A DNA stretch of 64,000 bases from positions 62,001 through 126,000 of the forward strand of contig NC_010545.1 in the NCBI RefSeq assembly GCF_000069945.1, written 5' to 3'. Of the stretch, positions 8,187 to 17,331 are shown piece by piece. A model generated the notes under the pieces. It was not told the origin of the DNA and did not search any database. It saw only the letters and a list, made by a program, of their open reading frames with translations. Within the stretch, counting starts at the first letter, position 1, and the number at the start of each line of letters is the position of its first letter. A program made the translations under genes and the position numbers. This DNA comes from Corynebacterium urealyticum DSM 7109. Its GTDB lineage: Bacteria > Actinomycetota > Actinomycetes > Mycobacteriales > Mycobacteriaceae.

Positions 8187-9857
8187 TCAGCGGGGGTGCG
8201 TGACCATGATGATGGTCCGCTCGACGCGCGCCCCCGGCAGTTCGCCACGGGGAGCAGCCCAGGATTCGGCGCTGATTTCCACCGCGTTCTCCGGCTTTAT
8301 CTCTTCCGACCAGGCTCCTTCGGGCACAATCTCCTCCGAGCCAGCGGCGTGAGCATCCGCGTCCTCCTGGAAACCAAGCAGGCGCAACACTTCCGTGGAG
8401 CCCGCGTCATCGAGGTGTTCCGTCGGCTCGTCCAGCAGAAGGATAGGCGCGTCGGTGAGCAGCGCGCGGGCCAGAATCACCCGACGGCGCTGACCCCCAG
8501 AGAGGTCCTCCGCGCCCCGCGCCAGCACCGTATCTAGCCCCCGCGGGAGGCCCCGAACCCACACGCCCAAGCCCAGCTGATCCAGCACCTCCCACATCGC
8601 TTCCTCGCTGGCGTTCGGTGCCCCCACCGCGAGGTTGTCCCGCACGGTCGTGGCGAAGATGTGCTCGTCCTCGGCGATGAAGCGCGCACCGGGCGCCGAA
8701 TACGTCCCACCGCGGGCGGGCAGCAGCCCTGCCAGCGTCATCAGCAGGGTCGTTTTCCCAGTTCCCGACGCCGCGACGACGACGCCACGCCCACCAGCGG
8801 GGACGTCCAGGTTGTAGGTGCCGAGGTCGCTACCCCAGCCCACCGTCAGGCGGTCGACGCGTACCGCCGAGGGAGTGGGGAAGGATCCATCCGCAGCCTC
8901 GGCATCAGCTGCCGCGGGCTCGTCCTGGGCCTTGGTCTCCGCCTCCTCGGCCCCCGGGATGGCGTACAGGCGTGACAGGGAATGCTCGGCCCGGACCCGA
9001 GTGCGGGCAGCCTCCGGGAGGGTGGATACCGCCTCGAAGGCGGCGAGTGGGAAGAGTGCGACGACGACCAGCCACTGCGGCGAATGCGCCGCCGCGCCGG
9101 AACCAGCCCAACCCGTGTACTCCAGAGCGGCGAGTGCTGAGATGGCCGCCGTGGTTAGCGCGCTGGTGAGACTCAGCAGGCCGGAAGCCCCGGCTGCCCA
9201 ACCCAGGCCGCGGCGCCGCTGGGACCGAAGCTCGGCTTCGGCGCTCTCAGCCGTGGCCAGGGCGCCCGCGAGCTGGCCACGCACCCGCAGCGTCGGAGCA
9301 GAAGACAACGCATGGTCCACTGCCGCGACATAGTCCTCATTAGCCTCCGCGACGAGGGAGGACCGTTCCGCGCGCGCTGCCAAGCGGGGCACGAGCACCC
9401 CCGCCACCAGCAGGCCCATGACCAGGATGAATGCCGCGAGCGGGGTGAGGATGGCCAGGAACACAACGGCGACGAGGCTCGTGATGACCGCGACCCACCG
9501 CGGAATCGTGGTGCGGACGATGCGCTCGGTCAGGGCATCGACGTCCTCCCCGATACGGGCGAGCAAAGCTCCGCGACCAAGGCCCATGACCTGCACAGAT
9601 GGTGCTGCAGCGAGGCGGGCGTAGACGTCCACGCGCACCGCGGCGGCTCGGTCCAACGCAACATCATGGCTGGCCAGACGGTCGAGATAACGGAAGAGGG
9701 CGCGGGAAATTCCGAGCGCGCGCACCGCCGTGATCGCCACGGTCAGATCCATCACGCTCGGCTGCTGCCAGGCGCGCGCGATCAACCACGCGGAGACCAC
9801 CGAGAGGGCGATGGCGGACAACAGTGTGCTGACTCCAGCGATAATGGCGCGGGTCAT
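8187..9857 (-). CDS. cydC: Thiol-reductant ABC exporter subunit CydC
   Basis: A 556-residue fused membrane and ATPase half of the heterodimeric CydDC exporter, needed to assemble cytochrome bd. The N-terminal membrane domain contains the CydC-typical VTAVRALGISRALFRYLDRL and SHDVAL. The ATPase has Walker A ASGTGKTT, signature LSGGQRRR, Walker B ILLLDEPTEHLD and an H-loop in MVTHPR. The protein stops immediately after the H-loop. It also has about 45 extra, acidic, Ser/Ala/Glu-rich residues between the D-loop and the H-loop. The start (ATG 9857, AAGGGGG 8 nt upstream) lies inside the cydD reading frame, giving a long overlap. Confidence 0.93.
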   Translation of the reverse strand: MTRAIIAGVSTLLSAIALSVVSAWLIARAWQQPSVMDLTVAITAVRALGISRALFRYLDRLASHDVALDRAAAVRVDVYARLAAAPSVQVMGLGRGALLARIGEDVDALTERIVRTTIPRWVAVITSLVAVVFLAILTPLAAFILVMGLLVAGVLVPRLAARAERSSLVAEANEDYVAAVDHALSSAPTLRVRGQLAGALATAESAEAELRSQRRRGLGWAAGASGLLSLTSALTTAAISALAALEYTGWAGSGAAAHSPQWLVVVALFPLAAFEAVSTLPEAARTRVRAEHSLSRLYAIPGAEEAETKAQDEPAAADAEAADGSFPTPSAVRVDRLTVGWGSDLGTYNLDVPAGGRGVVVAASGTGKTTLLMTLAGLLPARGGTYSAPGARFIAEDEHIFATTVRDNLAVGAPNASEEAMWEVLDQLGLGVWVRGLPRGLDTVLARGAEDLSGGQRRRVILARALLTDAPILLLDEPTEHLDDAGSTEVLRLLGFQEDADAHAAGSEEIVPEGAWSEEIKPENAVEISAESWAAPRGELPGARVERTIIMVTHPR

Positions 9858-11577
9858 CGGCCGTTCCCCCTTCGTTTACCTCGGTGGATGGTGCGGACGC
9901 GGCGCTCGTCCCGCGCACCTCGATGACCCGGTCCGCCGCCGCGATCAGCAGCGGATCGTGGGAGGCGGCCAGGACTGTCGCGCCGCCTTCTGCCGCGGCA
10001 CGCAGCTTGCCAATCATGAGGCCCGCGTTCGCCGAGTCCAGGTGGGCGGTCGGCTCATCGAGAATCAGCAGGTCCTTGCCGGGCACCTGCTCAGCGAAGG
10101 CGCGGCGCTGGCGCTGGCCCAGCGAGAGTTGCGACGTATCGCCGATTGCGGCCTCGTCCAGCACCGGGCGCTGCGGCAGGTAGGCGGTGCGTTGCCACAA
10201 AGTATGGCCTGCCCATACAGCAGGCTCGACGTTGCGGCCGTCACTGCGATCCTTGCCACTGCTGCTCGACTCGTGGGCATCCTGTGGGGCACCCGTGGCA
10301 GCCGGGGTGGCAGCAACTTCTTCGACGCGGGCACTGCCCGTTCCGGCGGTGAGTCCCAACGCCGCGAGCAGGGCGGTGGACTTCCCCGCACCGTTGTCGC
10401 CCCGCAGCACTGTGATCTTGCCGGGCTCTGCTTGGCCACTAAGCCCCGCCGGCCGGGCTCCATCTCGCCCAGGTGCCGAGTAGTCCTCGAAGACCACCCG
10501 CAGCCCCAGGGATGCCGTGTCTGGGAGAGTTTGCGTCGCGCTCACATCCTCTGCAGCTGGCGGAGTGTCCGTATCTGCCGGGACGGCCGGGCCGTCGAGG
10601 ACACCCAGCACCGCGTTCGCAGCAGCCGCTCCGTCCTGCGCATCATGGAAGCGAGACCCAACCTCACGGATCGGGGCGTAGACCTCCGGGACGATGATGA
10701 GCACCGCCAGTCCCGCAGCCAGACTCATATCCCCGCCCAGCAGCCGGAAACCGATATTCACCGCCACCAGCGCCACGGAGAGCGTGGCCAGGAACTCCAG
10801 CACCATGCCGGAAAGAAAAGCGATGCGCAGCACTCCCATCGTCGAGCGCTGGTGGGAACGCGCGAGGCGTTCCACCTCAGAGGTCGGGGCCAGCTGCTGA
10901 CCATGGGCGGTGAGCGTGGGCAGCCCCGCCGACAGATCCAAGAGCTGATCGCTCAGCAGCGCCATGTCCGCCAGCTTGCGCTCCGTGCGGCCCGCCGTGA
11001 GCAGGCCCACCAGCCACATGAAAAATGGGATTAGGGGAATCGTGACTGCCGCGATGAGCGCAGAGGAACGGTCCTGGAACCAGATGGCGGCCAGCGCGAT
11101 AGGCGTCGATAAGAAGGTGGCGACCGCCGCGGGCAGGAAACCCGTCAGATATGGGCGGAAGGCGTCTAGGCCAGTGGTGAGCAGGCTGCGGAATTGGGCG
11201 ACATCCACGGTGCGCGGGTCCCGGTGGGTCAACGCGGTCAGACCACGGCGCCGCAGCTCCGCGACCACCGTATCCGCCGCGGAATCCCCCAGCCGGGATT
11301 GCGCCCACGCCACGAGAGCCCGCAACACTGCCACCGCGACCAGCCAGGCCAAGAGCGCCAGGTCCAGGCGCTGGGCGTACTGCCCAATACCGCCAGGCTG
11401 AGCCTCGCCTGCTGCCGGTGCCAACTGGCCCAGTGGCGCCTCCCCGCCCAGCACTCCGGCAACCAGGTGGCCGAGCAGCAAGCCAGCGGCGATGCTCAAG
11501 CTCACCCCTGCCACAGAAAGCGCCGCACTCAGCAGCACCCAGCGACGCGCCGGGGTTGAGACCCGCAAGAGCTGCAT
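9664..11577 (-). CDS. cydD: Thiol-reductant ABC exporter subunit CydD
   Basis: A 637-residue ABC transporter half with an N-terminal six-helix domain and a C-terminal ATPase: GDNGAGKST, LSLGQRQRRAFA, LLILDEPTAHLD, ASHDPLL. It partners CydC in exporting cysteine or glutathione-like reductants. The ATG at 11577 overlaps the cydB stop as TAATG, so translation is coupled. The conserved part ends near RVIEV, about 85 residues before the stop. The tail is translated from DNA that also encodes the CydC N-terminus in another frame, and it looks non-conserved. Family members are often 530-590 residues, so the C-terminus may be a true overlap or reflect a missed earlier end. Confidence 0.92.
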   Translation of the reverse strand: MQLLRVSTPARRWVLLSAALSVAGVSLSIAAGLLLGHLVAGVLGGEAPLGQLAPAAGEAQPGGIGQYAQRLDLALLAWLVAVAVLRALVAWAQSRLGDSAADTVVAELRRRGLTALTHRDPRTVDVAQFRSLLTTGLDAFRPYLTGFLPAAVATFLSTPIALAAIWFQDRSSALIAAVTIPLIPFFMWLVGLLTAGRTERKLADMALLSDQLLDLSAGLPTLTAHGQQLAPTSEVERLARSHQRSTMGVLRIAFLSGMVLEFLATLSVALVAVNIGFRLLGGDMSLAAGLAVLIIVPEVYAPIREVGSRFHDAQDGAAAANAVLGVLDGPAVPADTDTPPAAEDVSATQTLPDTASLGLRVVFEDYSAPGRDGARPAGLSGQAEPGKITVLRGDNGAGKSTALLAALGLTAGTGSARVEEVAATPAATGAPQDAHESSSSGKDRSDGRNVEPAVWAGHTLWQRTAYLPQRPVLDEAAIGDTSQLSLGQRQRRAFAEQVPGKDLLILDEPTAHLDSANAGLMIGKLRAAAEGGATVLAASHDPLLIAAADRVIEVRGTSAASAPSTEVNEGGTADDPRHYRWSQHTVVRHRPLGGLRVVDRARLAAAERDGSDRGDHGGARARNFPRPLPLSRPSGQP

Positions 11578-12542
11578 TAGAGATGCACCGGCTCCGCCAC
11601 GATCCGACGTCGGAAAATCCAGTAGGTGTACCCCTGATAGAGCAGCACAAACGGGGTCACGATCACCCCGGCCCAGGTCATGATCTTCAGGGTGTAGGGG
11701 TTGGACGCGGCCTGCCAAATATCCAGGTCAGTCCACAGCATCGGGAACATCGCCCCGAAGGCCAGCACAACCACGGACACGATCGCCAGGGCGGTGGCGG
11801 TGAAGGCCCAACCATCCCGCTGCGCGACCGTCGCGGCCACCGAGCCGAGCAGTCCCACGACCGCCAGCACCAGCGGCACCCAGGTCCACGCCTTGCCGTA
11901 GCCCAGTTGGGTCCACAGTGCGAACACGCCGCCGAACACAATCGAGCCGATCGCCAGCGGGGTGATGAAGCGCTGCGCCTCCTTCCGCAGCACACCTGCG
12001 GTCTTGAGGCGGATGAAGGTCAGCCCGTGTAGCGCGAAGACGCACACCAGCGCAGCCGCACCCACCAGCGCATAAGGGTGGAATAGCGGGTAGACGTGGG
12101 CGGCGTTCTCCGGGATGCCGCTCACCAGGTTGGCCACCGCCACACCCCACACGATCGGGGAGATCCAGGAGCCGGTGATGATCCCGGCATCACACCAGGC
12201 ACGCCACTTCGCGGAGTTCACCTTCGTGCGCCACTCCAGGCCCACGATGCGCACAATCAGCCCCAGAAGGATGAGGAATAGCGGCAGGTAAAAGCCACTA
12301 AACATGTCCGCATACCAGGCGGGGAACGCCGCGAAGAGCGCACCACCGGCGGTGATGAGCCAAACCTCGTTGCCGTCCCAGACGGGCCCGATCGTGCGGA
12401 TCATGGCGCTACGGCGGGCCTCGTCGCGTCCCAGGAAGGGCAGGAGCAGCCCCACGCCGAAGCCGAAGCCTTCCAGCATGAAGTAGCCGGCGAAGAGGAA
12501 GACGATGAGGCCAAACCACAGGGTAGGCAGATCGATGCTCAT
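11577..12542 (-). CDS. cydB: Cytochrome bd oxidase subunit II
   Basis: A 321-residue integral membrane protein. It starts MSIDLPTLWFGLIVFLFAGYFMLEGFGFGVG, the standard CydB N-terminus, and includes the conserved GNEVWLITAGGALFAAFPAWYA segment. CydB stabilises the haem-bearing CydA in the quinol oxidase that reduces O2 to water with high affinity. It overlaps cydA by 4 nt (ATGA) and cydD by 1 nt (TAATG). About nine membrane segments are visible. No defect is seen. Confidence 0.96.
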   Translation of the reverse strand: MSIDLPTLWFGLIVFLFAGYFMLEGFGFGVGLLLPFLGRDEARRSAMIRTIGPVWDGNEVWLITAGGALFAAFPAWYADMFSGFYLPLFLILLGLIVRIVGLEWRTKVNSAKWRAWCDAGIITGSWISPIVWGVAVANLVSGIPENAAHVYPLFHPYALVGAAALVCVFALHGLTFIRLKTAGVLRKEAQRFITPLAIGSIVFGGVFALWTQLGYGKAWTWVPLVLAVVGLLGSVAATVAQRDGWAFTATALAIVSVVVLAFGAMFPMLWTDLDIWQAASNPYTLKIMTWAGVIVTPFVLLYQGYTYWIFRRRIVAEPVHL

Positions 12543-14254
12543 GATTCCTTCCCTTCTGCGTCGCGCGCGAAGCTCACTGTTCCCGCAGGCTGCAGCTGCT
12601 TTTCTTCGTCATCTTCCGTGCTTTCGGACGCCACCGCCTCCGGGCCGGATTCGGCCGGCGGACCGTCGAGAACCACGCGGCGGATCAGCCAGAACCACAC
12701 CACCGCGAGGATGCCGTAGATCAGGGTGAAGCCCACCAGGGTCACGATGACCACCCACGGCTCGTGCCCAGAGCCCCCGTGGTCGACCAGCATGCGGATC
12801 GATTCGGTGCGCGGATCACCCACCGATTCCGGATTCGGGTGGATCACCCACGGCTGGCGACCCATCTCGGTGAAGATCCAGCCCGAGGAGTTCGCGAGGA
12901 AGGGGAAGGGGATCGCCGCCAGGCAGCCCCAGGAGAAGATGGTCGCCCACTTGCCCTTCGGCAGGCGCCCCTTGCGGGTAAATAGCCAGGCGAAGAAGGC
13001 CAGGGCGAGGGAGCCCACCATCAGCCCGATCATGGCGCGGAAGGACCAGTAGGTGACGAAGAGGTTTGGGGAGTAGTTCCCCGGCCCGTACAGTGCCTCC
13101 GCCTTTTCCTGCAGATCCATCACGCCCTGCAGGGTCACGCCCGAGAACTTGCCCTCCGCGAGGAAAGGCAGCACGAACGGCGCCTTGAGCACGTGGATGA
13201 CCGATTCGCAGTTATTGTGCGTACCGATCGTGAGGATGGAGAAGGATGGGTCGGTTTCCGTGTGGCACAGGGACTCGGCCGAGGCCATCTTCATCGGCTG
13301 CTGAACAAACATCAGCTTGGCCTGAATATCGCCGGTGATGAACACCCCGATCGAGGACAGGATGGTGGTCCACAGGCCCACCTTCATCGCCGGACGGTGC
13401 ATGCTGTGCCGGTCGTCGTCACTGGTTGCAGCTGTATTTTCGGACGACGGCGCCGTTGCCTTGGACGGTGCGGTGTCCGTCGCCGCCGTGTTGGTTCCCG
13501 ACGCCGACGCCTCGGCTGCCGGGGCGTTGTCCAGGGCCAGGCCATCCTGGGTTGTGGTGGCCGTCTTCGCCTTGGCCCGGGCGTCCTTAATCAACCACCA
13601 ACCAGACACGCCGAGGACGAACGTGCCCGCGGTGAGGAAGGAACCAGCCACGGCGTGCGGGAAGGCCGCCAGCGCGGTGGGGTTGGTCAGCAGCGCGACG
13701 ATGTCGGTGAGTTCCGCGCGTCCGGTCTCGGGGTTGAACTCCGCGCCCACCGGGTGCTGCATGAAGGAGTTCGCGACGATAATGAAGTACGCCGAGAGGT
13801 TGACCGCTAGTGCCACCGCCCAGATGGAGAGCGTGTGCAGCCAGGTGGGGATCCGGCCCCAACCGAAGATCCAGATCCCCAGGAAGACGGACTCCATGAA
13901 GAAGGCGACCAGGCCTTCGAGGGCGAGCGGGCCGCCGAAGACGTCCCCGACCATCCGCGAGTATTCCGACCAGTTCATCCCGAACTGGAACTCCTGGACG
14001 ATGCCGGTGGCTACGCCCATCGCGAAGTTCACGAGCAGAACCACACCGAAGAAGCGGGTGGCGCGGTACCAATGAGGCTTCTTCGTGACAGCCCAGAACG
14101 TCTGCATGAGCGCCACTAATGGCGCCAGCCCAATGGTCAGCGGGACAAAAATAAAGTGATAAACCGTGGTGATGCCGAATTGCCAGCGGGACAAGGCAAC
14201 GGTGTCTAAACCACCGGCCGCATCCACGCCGGCGGCAAGGAGAGAAAACTCCAT
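12539..14254 (-). CDS. cydA: Cytochrome bd oxidase subunit I
   Basis: The 571-residue haem-binding subunit of cytochrome bd quinol oxidase and first gene of cydABDC. The high-spin haem ligand histidine is in VYHFIFVPLTIGL (H33). Other conserved blocks are FAMGVATGIVQEFQFGMNWSEYSR, GLVAFFMESVFLG and SGWIFTEMGRQPWV. A hydrophilic stretch rich in Ala, Thr and Ser (about residues 235-290) is inserted between membrane segments and is longer than in most CydA. The operon is leftward; the 235-nt gap to the next gene should hold its promoter. Expression is expected at low oxygen, by analogy only. Confidence 0.95.
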   Translation of the reverse strand: MEFSLLAAGVDAAGGLDTVALSRWQFGITTVYHFIFVPLTIGLAPLVALMQTFWAVTKKPHWYRATRFFGVVLLVNFAMGVATGIVQEFQFGMNWSEYSRMVGDVFGGPLALEGLVAFFMESVFLGIWIFGWGRIPTWLHTLSIWAVALAVNLSAYFIIVANSFMQHPVGAEFNPETGRAELTDIVALLTNPTALAAFPHAVAGSFLTAGTFVLGVSGWWLIKDARAKAKTATTTQDGLALDNAPAAEASASGTNTAATDTAPSKATAPSSENTAATSDDDRHSMHRPAMKVGLWTTILSSIGVFITGDIQAKLMFVQQPMKMASAESLCHTETDPSFSILTIGTHNNCESVIHVLKAPFVLPFLAEGKFSGVTLQGVMDLQEKAEALYGPGNYSPNLFVTYWSFRAMIGLMVGSLALAFFAWLFTRKGRLPKGKWATIFSWGCLAAIPFPFLANSSGWIFTEMGRQPWVIHPNPESVGDPRTESIRMLVDHGGSGHEPWVVIVTLVGFTLIYGILAVVWFWLIRRVVLDGPPAESGPEAVASESTEDDEEKQLQPAGTVSFARDAEGKES

Positions 14255-14489
14255 TTACGCCTCCGACGTATTTCCGGCACCCTTCGGCGCCGGCCTAGGT
14301 GAGTGGTGTAGCCGGTGGTGGGGCCGCATTGGGCCCACAGACGGCTGTATGTGAGTGGTCGGAGGGGTGGGCGGAAAAGTTCCCGGGAGGATAATGAGGA
14401 CTTCCTGCCAAACCGGTGCCCGGCTGATGGAGAGGAGCCCAGCCGGTAAAGTTGGGCACCGCACAATATAAGGACAAAGGATTGATGGC

Positions 14490-15053
14490 ATGACCTACCC
14501 CAATAACAACGAAGGCCAGTACAACCAGGGCTATGGCCAGCAAGGCTACGGCCAGGGTTATGGCCAGCAGGGTTATGGCGAGGGCTACGGCCAGGAGCAG
14601 TACAACCAGGGCTACTACGAGGCCCAGCCTTCCCAGGAGGGCCTGATCGCCGGCCGTTTCCAGACGAAGAAGGTCATCAGCAACCTGGTGCTGCTCGCGT
14701 TGCTCGGCGCGGTCGTGACCTTCGCCGTCGTCTTCCTCGTCGACCTGCTGGTCTCCCAGATCGCGGGTTACGGCGCCGGCGGCGTGTCCTCCGCTGTGCT
14801 TGCGGCGGTCGTTGCCGGCCTGATCGGCATCGGCGCGGGCCTGCTGTACATCCCGGTTTCCGGCACGGGCAATGAGCACCTCTTCGGCATTGCCGTGATT
14901 GCCTTGGCGGTGGTCGCTGCGGTGCTGTGGGTGATTCTCGGCGGTCTGCTCGATGGCGACTGGACGACGCTGGTCACGCTCGCGGGCATCGTCTGCACCG
15001 CCACGATCGCCTACGCCACGCCGAGCCGCATCGAGTCCGCCGCCATCTACTAA
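14490..15053 (+). CDS. Small membrane protein with Gly/Tyr/Gln-repeat N-terminus
   Basis: A 187-residue protein of unknown function. Residues 1-50 are almost entirely Gly, Tyr, Gln, Asn and Glu, in repeats of the type QGYGQ and GYGEGYGQ. Four hydrophobic segments follow (about 62-84, 92-115, 125-148 and 150-170). The start has an AAAGGA upstream, and a TATAAG box lies about 20 nt before the ATG, but no clear -35 is seen. The repetitive head resembles disordered, Tyr-rich heads of other actinobacterial envelope proteins. A strong terminator follows. No enzyme motif is visible. Confidence 0.82.
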   Translation: MTYPNNNEGQYNQGYGQQGYGQGYGQQGYGEGYGQEQYNQGYYEAQPSQEGLIAGRFQTKKVISNLVLLALLGAVVTFAVVFLVDLLVSQIAGYGAGGVSSAVLAAVVAGLIGIGAGLLYIPVSGTGNEHLFGIAVIALAVVAAVLWVILGGLLDGDWTTLVTLAGIVCTATIAYATPSRIESAAIY

Positions 15054-15099
15054 ACGGCGAAAAGCGGTGAGGCCGCTCAGAATGGAATAGCTAGCGCGA

Positions 15100-15142
15100 A
15101 AGCCGCCGACCACAGTTTTCACCGTGGTCGGCGGCTTTTTAT
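15100..15142 (+). terminator. Rho-independent terminator
   Basis: A 14-bp perfect stem, AAGCCGCCGACCAC (15100-15113) with GTGGTCGGCGGCTT (15124-15137), and a 10-nt loop. The stem is followed by a T run and AT. It ends the preceding small membrane gene and lies before the convergent DUF4442 gene. Confidence 0.92.
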
Positions 15143-15191
15143 TCTCGACGCGAGGGCGGTTCCCCGCCCAGTGGTGGCTGGTTCGCCGGGT

Positions 15192-16001
15192 CTAGTCCAG
15201 GAACTTCTCCGCCACGCCCAGCTCCAGCAGCTCCTCGCGGGTCGCGGCCTCGCGGTCCAGCACCTCGCGGACCACCATGCGCATCTGCTCAGCCGGGTCA
15301 GGGATGCGACGCTGGCGGCTCATCAAGGAGGTCAGCACACTCGGCTGCTGCTTGAAGCAGTGCCACAGCACCGCGTTGGCCAGGGACTCCAGCACCAGGC
15401 CGCGGGCCTCGGTGGCGTGCTTCGGCTCCGGTGCACGCTTGAGGTGGGCAAGCTTGCCCGTACGGCGCGGACGGACGTGCAGATCCTGTTGGCCGATGCC
15501 GGCCACGGAGCCGTCCTTGTTGTAGATCACCGAGGTATAAGGGACGTTGCAGTAACCGTCCTCGGCGACGACCTCCTTCATCCAGGCGAGCAGCTCGTCG
15601 GTGACCTCGACGTCGAGGTAGGCGCCGCGACGTCCCGGGGAGAGGTACTGGAAGGTGCCGGTGCGGGTCCAGGCCTCATAGTCCGAACCCAGGCGGCCCA
15701 TGACCAGCGTGCCGAAGAGCACGTCCGTCATGGAAAACAGCGTGCCGCCGAAGCCCGCGCCGTGCATATTGCGGTTCCACCAGCGCAGGTTCAGCTCCAG
15801 GCGGCCGGCGGACCAGTCATCCGCGACGTGCGTGATGCGCACCCCGGAGCCCAGCAGCGGGGGCCACAGATTGAACAGTCGCCGTGCCAGGCTGGGGTTC
15901 TCGAAGCCTTCGCGCAGCACCTTCTGCGGCAGCTTGAGCTTCTGAAAGGGCTTGCCCACGGCGCCCGTGATCGTCTTGACTGCTGAATTCATAAAATTCA
16001 T
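15192..16001 (-). CDS. DUF4442 / hot-dog-fold thioesterase-like protein
   Basis: A 269-residue soluble protein. Its middle carries a hot-dog-like pattern, LRWWNRNMHGAGFGGTLFSMTDVLFGTLV, as in DUF4442 proteins, which are distant acyl-CoA thioesterase relatives. The C-terminal third is helical and not recognised. I used the ATG at 16001 (MNFMNSAVKT); an in-frame ATG at 15992 is an alternative, and an ORF extension to 16157 overlaps the divergent gene and is unlikely. It is divergent from the GT87 gene, with 67 nt between. Substrate unknown. Confidence 0.7.
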   Translation of the reverse strand: MNFMNSAVKTITGAVGKPFQKLKLPQKVLREGFENPSLARRLFNLWPPLLGSGVRITHVADDWSAGRLELNLRWWNRNMHGAGFGGTLFSMTDVLFGTLVMGRLGSDYEAWTRTGTFQYLSPGRRGAYLDVEVTDELLAWMKEVVAEDGYCNVPYTSVIYNKDGSVAGIGQQDLHVRPRRTGKLAHLKRAPEPKHATEARGLVLESLANAVLWHCFKQQPSVLTSLMSRQRRIPDPAEQMRMVVREVLDREAATREELLELGVAEKFLD

Positions 16002-16068
16002 GTTCCCATAAGCGGGAGGGGCTTGCTGACACACCGGGGGTTTTGCTCCGGCTGCTAAGGTTTTTCGC

Positions 16069-17331
16069 ATGTCAAAACCAGATTTCGTCCGAGCGCAACG
16101 CCTGCTCGGACCCGTTGTGCTGGCCGTGGGGCTGATCGTCGGCGCGATTGGTATCACCGTGGCTGTCCAGCACGCCCTGTCCGCGTACCTGCTGGACGTC
16201 GGCGTGTTCCGCGATGCCGGGCAAGCCTTTATCGACGGCGAGAACCTCTACGTGGACTTCGACACCCGTTCGGGATTCCGCTTTATCTACCCGCCCTTCG
16301 CCGCCCTGCTCTTCGCCCCGCTGACCTGGGTGGGGGAGCAGACCATGGAGGTCTTGTGGACGCTAGCCAGCGTTGCAGCCCTCTTCGGCATTATCGCGAT
16401 GGCGGTGCGGTGGCTGCAGCGCACCGGACTCGGCCTGCCGGGGCCGATGGATAGTCGCTACTTCTGGGCCTGGTCGATTGGGCTGACCGGCCTTGCCACC
16501 TGCTTCGAGCCGGTGCGGGCCCACCTGAACTACGGCCAGATCAACGTCTTCCTGATCCTGCTGGTCGCTGCGGACGTCTTCGGCTTCACACCGCGCCGGA
16601 TCCGGGGACTGGGGATCGGTATCGCCGCGGGCATCAAGATCACCCCGGCGGCCTATGCGCTGATCTTCCTGGTGCGCAAGGACTTCGCCTCTGTTGCCCG
16701 CTCCGCCGGGTTTTTTCTGCTCACCGCGGTCATCGGGTGGCTCCTGCGCCCCGAGGCCTCCCTCTACTTCTGGACCACCGAGTTCGTCAACGAGGAGCGG
16801 GGCGGTGCGCCGCCGTATCCGCCGAACCAGTCGCTGACCGGGCTGATCGCCCGCCTGGGCGTCGACAGCGACACGGCGCTGGCGATCATGAAGCCGGGCT
16901 TCATCGTCATCGCAGCCTTGAGCCTGTGGGGCGCCTGGCGCTTCGAACGCACCGGCCGCCGCGTGCACGCTTTGACCCTGGTGATTCTCGGGGTGTGCCT
17001 GGCCGGGCCGCTGGCCGTCACGCACCACTGGATCGGCATCGTGCTGGTCTTCCCACTGGTGTTCTGCACCCGCTCGCGGGCAGTGCGCATCGCCGCATTA
17101 CTGGTGATTGTGGCCAACTACCTGGGGATGCACGGCCTGTACCCGGATCAGGAGAGCTATGCCTTCGAACCGGGCTTGTGGCTGCTGGGTAATTCCCAAG
17201 GCTGGACCGGCCTGATTCTATTCTGTGTTCTATTAATTCACGCTTGGAAAGCCAAGCCTGTCGGGGGCGTGGGCTATGCTGCCAGCCATGAAGAAAATAA
17301 GCCCTCACCAGCGGTGGAAGAGGTCCGCTAG
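16069..17331 (+). CDS. GT87-family polyprenol-phosphate mannosyltransferase-like membrane protein
   Basis: A 420-residue polytopic protein (DUF2029/GT87 family). This family includes the mycobacterial PimE alpha-1,2-mannosyltransferase and related lipoglycan enzymes, which use decaprenyl-phosphate mannose outside the membrane. Visible features are an N-terminal helix followed by LLDVGVFRDAGQAFIDGENLY (the catalytic-type aspartate just after TM1), FIYPPFAALLFAP, HLNYGQINVFLILL and AAGIKITPAAY. About ten membrane segments are seen. The next gene starts within its 3' end. Its exact acceptor (PIM, LM/LAM or other) cannot be assigned from sequence alone. Confidence 0.85.
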   Translation: MSKPDFVRAQRLLGPVVLAVGLIVGAIGITVAVQHALSAYLLDVGVFRDAGQAFIDGENLYVDFDTRSGFRFIYPPFAALLFAPLTWVGEQTMEVLWTLASVAALFGIIAMAVRWLQRTGLGLPGPMDSRYFWAWSIGLTGLATCFEPVRAHLNYGQINVFLILLVAADVFGFTPRRIRGLGIGIAAGIKITPAAYALIFLVRKDFASVARSAGFFLLTAVIGWLLRPEASLYFWTTEFVNEERGGAPPYPPNQSLTGLIARLGVDSDTALAIMKPGFIVIAALSLWGAWRFERTGRRVHALTLVILGVCLAGPLAVTHHWIGIVLVFPLVFCTRSRAVRIAALLVIVANYLGMHGLYPDQESYAFEPGLWLLGNSQGWTGLILFCVLLIHAWKAKPVGGVGYAASHEENKPSPAVEEVR

